8,601 bases of DNA from Candidatus Dadabacteria bacterium UBA2774 (lineage in GTDB: Bacteria > Desulfobacterota_D > UBA1144 > Nemesobacterales > UBA2774). Within the stretch, counting starts at the first letter, position 1; the number at the start of each line of letters is the position of its first letter. The position numbers and the translations under genes were made by a program. Below the pieces are notes generated by a model. It was not told the DNA's origin. It saw only the letters and a list, made by a program, of their open reading frames with translations, and made no database searches. The DNA lies in the NCBI GenBank assembly GCA_002352485.1, contig DEIM01000074.1, positions 1,720 through 10,320 of the forward strand, in the 5' to 3' direction. Shown here piece after piece: positions 1-7,067 of this stretch.

Positions 1-819
1 GTGGATGCAAGGGAATCAAAGTTTCGAATCTCAGGGCGTAAGTTAATGAGTAGGTTCTCAGATGCATTTATAACAAATTCTCATACCGGCAAGGACTACC
101 TGGTTAAATTTCTGAAAGCGAAAGATGAGCTCGTTTTCGTACGTCCCTACGGGGTTCCCGATAAAGAATATCTATCCCTCAAAAAGGTGAATGTGAAAAA
201 TTTACTGAGAGGTGTGAAACGGCCTATATTCCTTTACGCCGGTCTGTTAATTGAGCGTAAGGGTATCAAATTCCTTTTACGTGTGTTTGCCGCTTTAAAA
301 AAAGAGGGTTGTGATAATTTCACGCTTATGGTTGTCGGCGACGGTCCGCAGCGAGAGGAGCTTGAGGTTATTGTCAAAGAAGAGGGTATGGAAAAACAAG
401 TGAAATGGATAGGATGGGTGGATTACAATAGCCTGGGATATTATTTTGAATCTTCCGATGTGTTTGTCTTTCCGACTTTTGAGGACACGTGGGGTTTAGT
501 TGTTCTTGAGGCAATGAGTTTTGCTAAGCCTGTTGTGTGTTCAGAATTGGCAGGCGCAATGGAAATGGTCAAGAACGAAGAGAACGGTTTCACATTTAAC
601 CCTGCACGTGACAAGCCGGAAGAACTTTCAGAAATTATTAGAAAGTTTATCGACGATCCGAATCTCATAAAGCGTATGGGGGAGAAGTCAAAAAAAATAG
701 CGTCGTCTCATACCCCGGAAATCGTCGCTAATGACCTGAAACACATAATAGAGTTCGTATTAGGCAGGAGGGAAAGGAGTTCAATGGAGTTCAAGGAATA
801 TCATCAGGAGCAAACTTGA
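1..819 (+). CDS. Glycosyltransferase, GT4-type (GT-B fold), 5'-truncated by window edge
   Basis: This is the C-terminal 272 residues of a retaining GT-B glycosyltransferase that would transfer a sugar from a nucleotide-sugar to a growing surface glycan in the cytoplasm. Visible motifs are the end of the N-terminal domain (ITNSHTGKDYL, about residues 24-34), the donor-domain opening LYAGLLIERKGIK (78-90), the VVGDGPQREEL loop (111-121), and the donor-binding segment EDTWGLVVLEAM (161-172). In that last segment the usual E-x7-E pair appears as D162-x7-E170. Related enzymes usually have about 370-400 residues, so roughly 100-130 N-terminal residues lie upstream. The GTG at position 1 is therefore probably an internal valine codon and not a start. 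The gene ends in TGA at 817-819, 50 bp before the next gene. The C-terminal tail after about residue 255 is polar and low in hydrophobic residues. The sugar and linkage cannot be told from sequence. Confidence 0.93.
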   Translation: MDARESKFRISGRKLMSRFSDAFITNSHTGKDYLVKFLKAKDELVFVRPYGVPDKEYLSLKKVNVKNLLRGVKRPIFLYAGLLIERKGIKFLLRVFAALKKEGCDNFTLMVVGDGPQREELEVIVKEEGMEKQVKWIGWVDYNSLGYYFESSDVFVFPTFEDTWGLVVLEAMSFAKPVVCSELAGAMEMVKNEENGFTFNPARDKPEELSEIIRKFIDDPNLIKRMGEKSKKIASSHTPEIVANDLKHIIEFVLGRRERSSMEFKEYHQEQT

Positions 820-826
820 AACTTGA
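776..826 (+). repeat. Two short tandem duplications at the 3' end of the first glycosyltransferase
   Basis: GGAGTTCAA occurs at 776-784 and again at 786-794 (10-bp period, out of frame). The 7-mer AACTTGA is tandemly repeated at 813-819 and 820-826 and contains the TGA stop at 817-819. Both look like replication-slippage products in the poorly conserved tail of the gene. Losing one AACTTGA copy would leave the stop intact. No function is suggested. Confidence 0.7.
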
Positions 827-869
827 TACTTCCATTATTTAATCCGATTACTTCAAACAGGTTAACACA

Positions 870-3413
870 ATGAATATATATCAGGATGTCGAAAGAATAT
901 TGAGCGATACCGAGTATGCAGTCCTACACGGATGGCAATCGCTTCCCGATCACCACGACTCTGATCTGGATATTGTAATCAACCCGGATCATTTGAACAC
1001 ACTGGAAGAATCGTTGGTTGATTTTAAAGCGGCGAAACTCGTGCAGTTACTTCAGCACGAATCTTCCTGCTTTTATTTTATATTGGCCCACAAAAATGGG
1101 AACGGAATGGAATTTCTGCAAGTTGATGCGGCTACCGATTATAGGAGAAACGGGCTTACATATTTTTCTGCGGAAGAGTTAAACCGCGCAAGACAGCAAT
1201 GGAAGGGGTTCTGGGTAGCTTCACCTGAAACTGAACTGGCCTATCTGCTTGTAAAGAAAACACTTAAGGGTGAAACACCCGGTCATCAAAAGAAAAGACT
1301 CAAGTATTTGATTGATAAAATTGGGGAGGAAAGATCTACAGTTATATCAACGGAGCTTTTCGGAAAGGAATTGGGACCGAGAGTAATATCCTGGATCTCT
1401 AATAATAATTGGGGTGCTCAGGAGTCAAATTTGCCCGGATTAAAAAGGGCGCTCATGTTGGAAACTGTAAAAAAGAATCCGTTAAATCCCCTGACATATT
1501 GGTTTAGTGAAGCAAAACGTATCGTAAGACGGTGGCTGCATCCAACCGGGTTGTTTATAGCAGTGCTTGGCCCGGACGGAGTAGGGAAGAGCACTTTAAT
1601 CCAAAGTATGGAAGTACAGCTCTCAGGTGCATTCCGCCGTACTGCGAATTTCCATCTAAGGCCCGGGGTTATTGGTAAAAATGATCAAGGTAACCCCGTA
1701 ACCGATCCTCATGGAAAGCCGCCCCGTTCTTTTTTTGTGTCGGTTCTGAAGATCGCTTATTACTTCACCGATTATGCATTGGGTTATCTATTAAAACTCT
1801 ATCCTAAAATTGTAAGATCGACCCTGGTCATATTTGACAGGTATTACGACGATATGCTGGTTGACCCGGCGCGTTATAGGTATGGAGGTCCTTCCTGGCT
1901 CGTTAAATTCATGCGTTATTTCATCCCCAGGCCCGATTTGTTTTTGATACTTGACGCTTCCGAAGATGAGCTTCTTAAACGGAAGCAGGAAGTGGGGAAG
2001 GATGAATTAATTCGTCAACGAAAGGCGTACAGAGATCTTGCGGCAGGGCTTCCAAACGCTTTTATCTTGGATTCCAGCCAAAATCCTGAAAAACTTGCAG
2101 GTGATGCTTCAGAAGTCGTACTGGATTATCTGCATGGACGGTATATGAAGCGCCGGAGTATGTTTTTTCCAAACGATGATAGGAAGAAAACTCTTTCCTG
2201 GTTAACTTCAGTTTTGTCGGCAGATCCCGATAAATCTTACTTCGTTATGTCGGGCTCGGAACGAGAAGATATGATGACAGGTTGGGGAAATTATTATGAA
2301 TTCAATTACTTGCCGCTTAATAACGGCCGGGGATATTTACTGCCCTTGAACAGTAAATCTGCCGCAGCAAACGGCCTTTCGTTATATAATGCGCAGAGCG
2401 GGACTGCGAGGGTAATCAAAACACTGCTAAAGAAACCTTACATAGGTGGTGTAGGCAGCGTTTTTATGAAATCCGTCAATTTAATGATTAAACGGGATAT
2501 TGATTACGTAGAGAAGAGCGAAGTCCTGTTGTTTGAGTATTTAAAGGAAGCTCTTCAAGAGAAAAAGCTTGATTTTGCCGTTTCCCTGGGAACCCCGGGG
2601 CCCCATAGAAAACCGGTAATTCAATTAACTAACGCGAATGATACCGTAATCGGTTATGCCAAAGTCGGATGGAATGGGGTTACGAATTCACTTGTAAAAA
2701 ATGAAGCCGATACAATAAACGATCTATCGCAAGGCTCTTTTCATTCTTTCTGTAAACCTTCTCTACTGCACGCCGGATGGTGGCATAACCGCTACTTGAC
2801 CATACAATCTTCGCCAAAGGGTACCCTCTCGCCAGCACCTAAGACCCTGACTTCGCACTATTTGAATATGGTAGAGGAGTTAGCGGATCTGAACATAAAA
2901 TATATGCCTATAAAAGAGAGCGCTTTCTGGTCAAGTCTTTTAGATAACTTAAAAAATGTCAAAGGCGGTTTCTATCTCGGCATTTTGAAGCGAAAAATAA
3001 TACCTAAGATAGATAAGAGCTTCGGCGATACGCCGCTCCCGTTTCATATGTCTCACGGAGACTTAGCTCCCTGGAATGCATATATCAAAGATGAAAAACT
3101 CTATCTCTATGACTGGGAATATTCCCGATCTGATGCGCCCGGGGGCTGGGATTTGTTACATTTTAGCACTCAGACCAATATTCTTCTCAAAAAAAGAAAT
3201 TCTAGTGAGCTGTGTAAAACAATCTTTAACGATGCTTACAATAGTTTGACGAAGCCATATTGGGATAAGCTCGGAATCAGTAAAGACGCCCTCAATTTAC
3301 TTTTAGTTTTATACATCTTAGAAAGGCTTTCATTTGCCGCTTCAGAAGGGGCGGGAAATTCTCACGAAATTAGCCAGTTCTCAAAAATCATTAATCTCTT
3401 AGTCAATACCTAA
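870..3413 (+). CDS. Three-module fusion: nucleotidyltransferase-like, thymidylate-kinase-like P-loop and APH/choline-kinase-like domains
   Basis: An 847-residue soluble protein with three recognisable modules. (i) Residues about 1-200 resemble pol-beta-type nucleotidyltransferases: VLHGWQSLP (18-26) followed by DSDLDIVI (30-37, metal-binding pair D32/D34), with D86 a candidate third acidic residue. (ii) Residues about 225-425 resemble thymidylate kinase: P-loop GPDGVGKST (234-242), FDRYYDD with the DRY-type motif (D323-R324-Y325), and a basic lid-like segment at 370-388. (iii) Residues about 430-847 end in an aminoglycoside-phosphotransferase/choline-kinase-type domain: candidate ATP-site K598 and E612, catalytic HGDLAPWN (H729, D731, N736), and metal-binding DWE (D748). 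The 14-bp gap to the next glycosyltransferase gene implies it makes or modifies a phosphorylated or activated precursor, or decorates the glycan (inference). Its size and context argue against housekeeping dTMP kinase or drug resistance. The ATG at 870 has only a weak AGG (859-861). The substrate is unknown. Confidence 0.88.
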   Translation: MNIYQDVERILSDTEYAVLHGWQSLPDHHDSDLDIVINPDHLNTLEESLVDFKAAKLVQLLQHESSCFYFILAHKNGNGMEFLQVDAATDYRRNGLTYFSAEELNRARQQWKGFWVASPETELAYLLVKKTLKGETPGHQKKRLKYLIDKIGEERSTVISTELFGKELGPRVISWISNNNWGAQESNLPGLKRALMLETVKKNPLNPLTYWFSEAKRIVRRWLHPTGLFIAVLGPDGVGKSTLIQSMEVQLSGAFRRTANFHLRPGVIGKNDQGNPVTDPHGKPPRSFFVSVLKIAYYFTDYALGYLLKLYPKIVRSTLVIFDRYYDDMLVDPARYRYGGPSWLVKFMRYFIPRPDLFLILDASEDELLKRKQEVGKDELIRQRKAYRDLAAGLPNAFILDSSQNPEKLAGDASEVVLDYLHGRYMKRRSMFFPNDDRKKTLSWLTSVLSADPDKSYFVMSGSEREDMMTGWGNYYEFNYLPLNNGRGYLLPLNSKSAAANGLSLYNAQSGTARVIKTLLKKPYIGGVGSVFMKSVNLMIKRDIDYVEKSEVLLFEYLKEALQEKKLDFAVSLGTPGPHRKPVIQLTNANDTVIGYAKVGWNGVTNSLVKNEADTINDLSQGSFHSFCKPSLLHAGWWHNRYLTIQSSPKGTLSPAPKTLTSHYLNMVEELADLNIKYMPIKESAFWSSLLDNLKNVKGGFYLGILKRKIIPKIDKSFGDTPLPFHMSHGDLAPWNAYIKDEKLYLYDWEYSRSDAPGGWDLLHFSTQTNILLKKRNSSELCKTIFNDAYNSLTKPYWDKLGISKDALNLLLVLYILERLSFAASEGAGNSHEISQFSKIINLLVNT

Positions 3414-3427
3414 GCGAGAAACTTATT

Positions 3428-4660
3428 ATGCAGAAAAAACTCAAGGTGTTAGTATCCGCTTATGCATGCGAGTCCGGAAAGGGTTCTGAGCCCGGAGTAG
3501 GGTGGAACTGGGTAAAACAGATTGCCCGTTTCCATGAAGTTTGGGTTATAACACGCTCAAGTAACCGGGAATCTATAGAGTCTCAAAAGACCGGGATTTC
3601 TTCCAATATTCACTGGGTGTATTTTGATTTTCCCCCATGGCTCAGGTCTTGGAAGAAAGGTCAGCGGGGAGTCCATTTATATTACTACTTGTGGCAGATA
3701 GCTGTTTATTTTTTGGCGAGGCGGATGCATAAAGAAGTTAAATTCGACATAGTTCATCATTTAACCTTTGGAGTTTACTGGCTTCCGAGTTTTCTTTCTT
3801 TTATTCCGACGGCTTTTATATATGGTCCGCTGGGGGGTGCTGAAAGAACACCCAGGGAATTTTACAAAAGTTTCAGTTTAAAGGGGAAAATTTATGAATG
3901 GCTCAGGGATACCGCAAGGTGGTTTGGTGAGAAAGATCCTTTTGTGCTGTTAAGTATTAGGAGAGCGAAACTGGTACTGGCAAAAGTACAGGAAACGGGC
4001 GACCGCCTGTCTGTGCTCGGCGCAAAAGAAGTGCTGGTTTTCCCGGAGTCGGGTATCAGCATAAAAGAAATTGAAAAACACTCTGTAATAAAGGACTCAG
4101 AATCCAAGAACTTCAAAATTGTTAGCATAGGCAGATTACTTCACTGGAAAGGTTTTCATCTGGGGCTATTGGCATATTCGAGGTTCATCAAAGAATTTTC
4201 GTCAAGCGAATATTGGTTTATCGGTAACGGCCCCGAGCGGCAGAATCTGGAACTGATGGCACAGAAGTTAGGTGTATTGGACAAAGTAAAGTTTTTTGAT
4301 GAATTACCTCACGATGAAGTTTTAGAGAAGTTGTATGAGTGTGATGTTTTAGTACATCCGAGTATCCATGATTCAGGCGGGTGGGTGTGTCTTGAAGCAA
4401 TGGCTTTCGGAAAACCGGTTTTGTGTCTTGATCTGGGCGGACCTGCTATGCAGGTAACTGAAGATACAGGGTTTAAAGTTCCCGCCAAATCTCCCGAGCA
4501 GTCCGTGGAAGATCTTGCAAATGCAATGATTCAGCTTGCCGGGGACTCTGGGCTTGGCAAAACTATGGGTGAAGCGGCCCGGGAAAGGGTGTTAGAGCAT
4601 TTTGATTGGGATAAAAAGGGCGAGTGGATAAATAAAATTTATCAAGAAGCGATAATTTAA
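3428..4660 (+). CDS. Glycosyltransferase, GT4-type (GT-B fold)
   Basis: A full-length 410-residue GT-B glycosyltransferase, the usual size for GT4. The N-terminal acceptor domain opens with KVLVSAYACESGKGSEPGVGW; its GSEPG glycine loop (19-23) is typical of one polysaccharide-locus GT4 subgroup. FDIVHHLTFGVYWLP (106-120) and IYGPLGGAER (131-140) follow. The donor domain starts at IVSIGRLLHWKGFH (231-244), has FIGNGPERQNLEL (264-276), and carries HPSIHDSGGWVCLEAMAFG (310-328), where the catalytic-loop pair is D315-x7-E323 and not E-x7-E. It presumably adds one sugar to the lipid-linked repeat unit on the cytoplasmic face of the inner membrane (family knowledge); donor and acceptor are unknown. 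It starts 14 bp after the fusion gene behind a weak GAGAA, and its TAA at 4658-4660 directly abuts the next ATG, so co-transcription and probably coupled translation are expected. Confidence 0.95.
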   Translation: MQKKLKVLVSAYACESGKGSEPGVGWNWVKQIARFHEVWVITRSSNRESIESQKTGISSNIHWVYFDFPPWLRSWKKGQRGVHLYYYLWQIAVYFLARRMHKEVKFDIVHHLTFGVYWLPSFLSFIPTAFIYGPLGGAERTPREFYKSFSLKGKIYEWLRDTARWFGEKDPFVLLSIRRAKLVLAKVQETGDRLSVLGAKEVLVFPESGISIKEIEKHSVIKDSESKNFKIVSIGRLLHWKGFHLGLLAYSRFIKEFSSSEYWFIGNGPERQNLELMAQKLGVLDKVKFFDELPHDEVLEKLYECDVLVHPSIHDSGGWVCLEAMAFGKPVLCLDLGGPAMQVTEDTGFKVPAKSPEQSVEDLANAMIQLAGDSGLGKTMGEAARERVLEHFDWDKKGEWINKIYQEAII

Positions 4661-6154
4661 ATGAATATAAAAAGAAAAAACACCGATTTCAAGTTTCTCA
4701 TAGTCGTTCTTGCCGCGGTGTTGCCGATAAGCCTTTGTATCTTGCTTATATCGAACAGATTCGAGAACTATGTACTCCTTCTTGCTGCTTTGGGACTGCC
4801 TGCAGCGCTTCTAACGATAAGAGCACTATTTGTTTCAAGCATCAGATTGAAATTATTAATCTCCCAACTTCGTTGGTGGCATTTACTTTGGTTTCTAGTC
4901 TTATTAAGCGGACTTGTTTTTCGAATCAGAAATACCTATGAGGCCCAAGACAGTCCGGTCGACTTTTGGGCTCTATTTAGAATGGGGATTATGGGCTTTG
5001 TAGGTTTTGTGCTTTTAGTCAGGTTAGCGATGAAAAAAACCAACTGGTTGCATACACTATTTCAAGGTTCAATAGGCTTTCTAGCAGCTTATGCCGTAGT
5101 TGCCATAATATCTACCTTGTGGTCGATTTACCCTTTATGGACATTATATAAATCTGTCGAGTATTTGATTGATGTAGTCCTTATCGCAGCAATAGTAGCC
5201 TCCGCCAAATCGATAAATGATTATAAGCTCATGTTTGACTGGACTTGGTTCTTGTTAGGTTTACTCGCCGCTAGCGCCTGGCTCGGAATTTTAATATGGC
5301 CTGATATTGCAATTCGTCAGGACGTCGGAATGCTGGGCGGTCAGCTTGCCGGAGTGATACCCGCAATGGAAACGAATAAGGTGGGGGAACTAGGCGCTAT
5401 ATTGGGTATCGTAGCATTAAACCGCTTTTTATTCATGAAAGATAGCAGGTTTTATTTAATTATTTTCTTGGTAGCTATGGCTACTATGATATTTGCCCAG
5501 AGTAGGTCACCTATAACGGGTTTTCTGGTGGCTTTACCTTTGATGTTGTTTGCGGCAAGAAGGATCGGGCCCATTGCTCTCACAATAATGGTGATGTTCT
5601 TTTTACTTTTCCTTACAGGTGTTACAGATGTTTTTTGGGAATATTTCCTCAGGGGACAGAGTAGAGAGGAGTTTTCTTCTCTGTCCGGAAGGACATACGG
5701 ATGGGTTTTGGGATGGGAGCTCTTTAAGCTCAATCCTCTGATGGGATTCGGTGCGTACGCGGGAGGAAGATTTGCGGTGCTGACGGAGCTTGGTACGAAT
5801 ATGAGCTCAGGTCAGTGGTCTTCTATTCTTAATACATGGTTGGAAATCCTTATAGGGGTGGGGTTGATGGGCATATTATTCGTGATAGCGGCATTTATAA
5901 AAACATGGGCGAATATTATAAAGGGTACAATCTCGAGTGAGGCGGGTTCTCTTTTTCATTGTTTAGCCGTAGAAGCGATAGGTGTTCTCGCACTTATCTC
6001 CGTACGTTCAATGTTCACTACAAATATCTTTTGGCACCCCCCCTTGGTTTTTCTCCTAATAGTGGGGTACGGCGAATTTATGTACATGTATTACCGCCGG
6101 GCAAAAAATAGACAGAGGAAAGCAGCCTACAGTAAATCTTTAGTGACTACGTGA
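4661..6154 (+). CDS. O-antigen polymerase/ligase-like multi-pass membrane protein (Wzy/WaaL superfamily)
   Basis: A 497-residue hydrophobic protein with about 12-14 predicted membrane segments by eye (roughly 11-31, 37-57, 73-88, 105-122, 135-155, 165-181, 195-213, 241-255, 263-279, 285-299, 304-320, 395-415, 430-448, 456-475). The long hydrophilic loop at about 321-394 matches the large periplasmic loop of Wzy/WaaL proteins. Family-like segments are GGQLAGVIPAMETNKVGEL (226-244, cf. the R/G...HPN region), AQSRSP (279-284), LSGRTYGWVLGWELF (341-355), NPLMGFGAYAGGRF (358-371), and LNTWLEILIGVGLMGILF (390-407). The last corresponds to the HN..L....G..G signature, but its usual His is Leu390. 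It should polymerise or transfer undecaprenyl-linked glycan in the periplasm; sequence alone does not separate polymerase from ligase. It begins immediately after the previous stop. Confidence 0.85.
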   Translation: MNIKRKNTDFKFLIVVLAAVLPISLCILLISNRFENYVLLLAALGLPAALLTIRALFVSSIRLKLLISQLRWWHLLWFLVLLSGLVFRIRNTYEAQDSPVDFWALFRMGIMGFVGFVLLVRLAMKKTNWLHTLFQGSIGFLAAYAVVAIISTLWSIYPLWTLYKSVEYLIDVVLIAAIVASAKSINDYKLMFDWTWFLLGLLAASAWLGILIWPDIAIRQDVGMLGGQLAGVIPAMETNKVGELGAILGIVALNRFLFMKDSRFYLIIFLVAMATMIFAQSRSPITGFLVALPLMLFAARRIGPIALTIMVMFFLLFLTGVTDVFWEYFLRGQSREEFSSLSGRTYGWVLGWELFKLNPLMGFGAYAGGRFAVLTELGTNMSSGQWSSILNTWLEILIGVGLMGILFVIAAFIKTWANIIKGTISSEAGSLFHCLAVEAIGVLALISVRSMFTTNIFWHPPLVFLLIVGYGEFMYMYYRRAKNRQRKAAYSKSLVTT

Positions 6155-6158
6155 TCTC

Positions 6159-7067
6159 ATGACAATTAATCAAATAATAAAAAGAATCTTTTTTCATATT
6201 AAAACAGTAAAACTCCATAGTGACACAAGAGGTGATCTATCAATGGAAGAATTAGAAAGGACATATGACTTTAAATCTCATGCATTAGACCAGCAAGCAT
6301 TTTGTCCGTATTGCAACGGCGAGACTGTAATACATTGGGAAAGTATTAGTTTCTGGAAATGCCCGTCCTGCAGCCTGATTTTTCGTTTTCCACTGCCTGA
6401 TGGACACAGTGTAGTCGAGCTGTATGAGGATAGCTGGACCGATCCTTTTGAGAATAGGAGTGAGACAGGAGGGACATCTTTTGATCTTGCGGTTGTATAC
6501 GCAAGGAAATTAGCGGACACGCTGGATCTCAAGGACTTCAGGGGGCTCAATATCCTTGATTTTGGAGCCGGAAGGGGAGATGTGCTGACCGCATTATCTG
6601 AACTCGGAGCTGATGTGTACGGAGTAGAGCCGTTCGGATACGAGGGTCTGGTCAAGAGGGGGTTTAAGATGTTTCGGACCCTGGATGAGATTCCGGAAGG
6701 ACTAACATTTGACGGTGTAATTACAATGGATGTAGTTGAGCATCTCATGACTCCTTGGGAAGAAATTAACAGGCTTCATGGTTTGCTGAATACAGGTGGG
6801 TTTCTTTATATATCCACACCAAACGCCGATTCGCTGAGGGCTAGAATAGAGGGTGATAAATGGCGTGAGGCCCTGAGGCCGGGTCATTTTGTGCTTTTTA
6901 ATCAGAATTCTCTCGAGAACATGATAAAAGGTTTGGAATATAAGAGCATGAAGAGGCTCAAGTGGTATTTAAAGTACAACGAAAATAATATTCATAATTT
7001 GTTGGTTTATATACTGCAAACGGTTGGTATTGATGGTGAGCTGCGTTACTTGATCAGAAAGTCATGA
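6159..7067 (+). CDS. Class I SAM-dependent methyltransferase with N-terminal zinc-ribbon-like motif
   Basis: A 302-residue protein from this start. An N-terminal CPYC...CPSC pair (C49, C52, C68, C71) looks like a zinc ribbon. It is followed by a Rossmann methyltransferase core: motif I LDFGAGRGD (133-141), the acidic residue after strand 2 in GVEPFG (E157), the motif-IV-like MDVVEHL (190-196), and YISTPNADSL (217-226). This arrangement is common among methyltransferases in glycan clusters, which methylate sugars or nucleotide-sugars; the target here is unknown. The start is uncertain. ATG 6159 gives a 4-bp gap to the preceding gene but lacks a purine-rich ribosome site. ATG 6243 (274 residues, all motifs kept) has a strong anti-SD match just upstream. 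The gene overlaps the next one by 4 bp (ATGA), indicating translational coupling. Confidence 0.92.
   Translation: MTINQIIKRIFFHIKTVKLHSDTRGDLSMEELERTYDFKSHALDQQAFCPYCNGETVIHWESISFWKCPSCSLIFRFPLPDGHSVVELYEDSWTDPFENRSETGGTSFDLAVVYARKLADTLDLKDFRGLNILDFGAGRGDVLTALSELGADVYGVEPFGYEGLVKRGFKMFRTLDEIPEGLTFDGVITMDVVEHLMTPWEEINRLHGLLNTGGFLYISTPNADSLRARIEGDKWREALRPGHFVLFNQNSLENMIKGLEYKSMKRLKWYLKYNENNIHNLLVYILQTVGIDGELRYLIRKS
6227..6237 (+). promoter_or_regulatory. Strong Shine-Dalgarno-like sequence inside the methyltransferase 5' region
   Basis: AAGAGGTGATC ends 5 bases before the ATG at 6243. It contains a nine-base match (GAGGTGATC) to the complement of the canonical 16S rRNA 3' end. This is far better than the sites in front of most other starts in the window. 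It suggests that the methyltransferase may begin at 6243 (274 residues) and not 6159, or that it has two starts. The GAGG core lies 10 bases from the ATG, slightly long but workable. Confidence 0.55.

Noticed and set aside
1..3. GTG at position 1 as the true start of the first glycosyltransferase
   Set aside because: The protein begins in the middle of the expected N-terminal domain and is about 100 or more residues short, so the window edge simply falls inside the gene.
823..851. Possible sigma-70 promoter between the first two genes (TTGATA ... GATTAC, 17-bp spacer)
   Set aside because: The -10 element matches the consensus at only three of six positions, and the 50-bp gap is compatible with one operon.
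870..3413. Annotating this gene as housekeeping thymidylate kinase (tmk) or as an aminoglycoside resistance phosphotransferase
   Set aside because: The protein is several times larger than either, combines three modules, and sits within a glycan operon. P-loop or HGD...N motifs alone do not give those substrates.
5452..5733. 93-codon minus-strand open frame
   Set aside because: It is antisense to membrane segments of the polymerase/ligase-like gene and is lysine-rich, as expected from a complement of hydrophobic codons.
6278..6748. 156-codon open frame on the minus strand
   Set aside because: It lies entirely antisense to the well-supported methyltransferase, is Ser/Pro-rich and shows no recognisable motif; it is a frame shadow.
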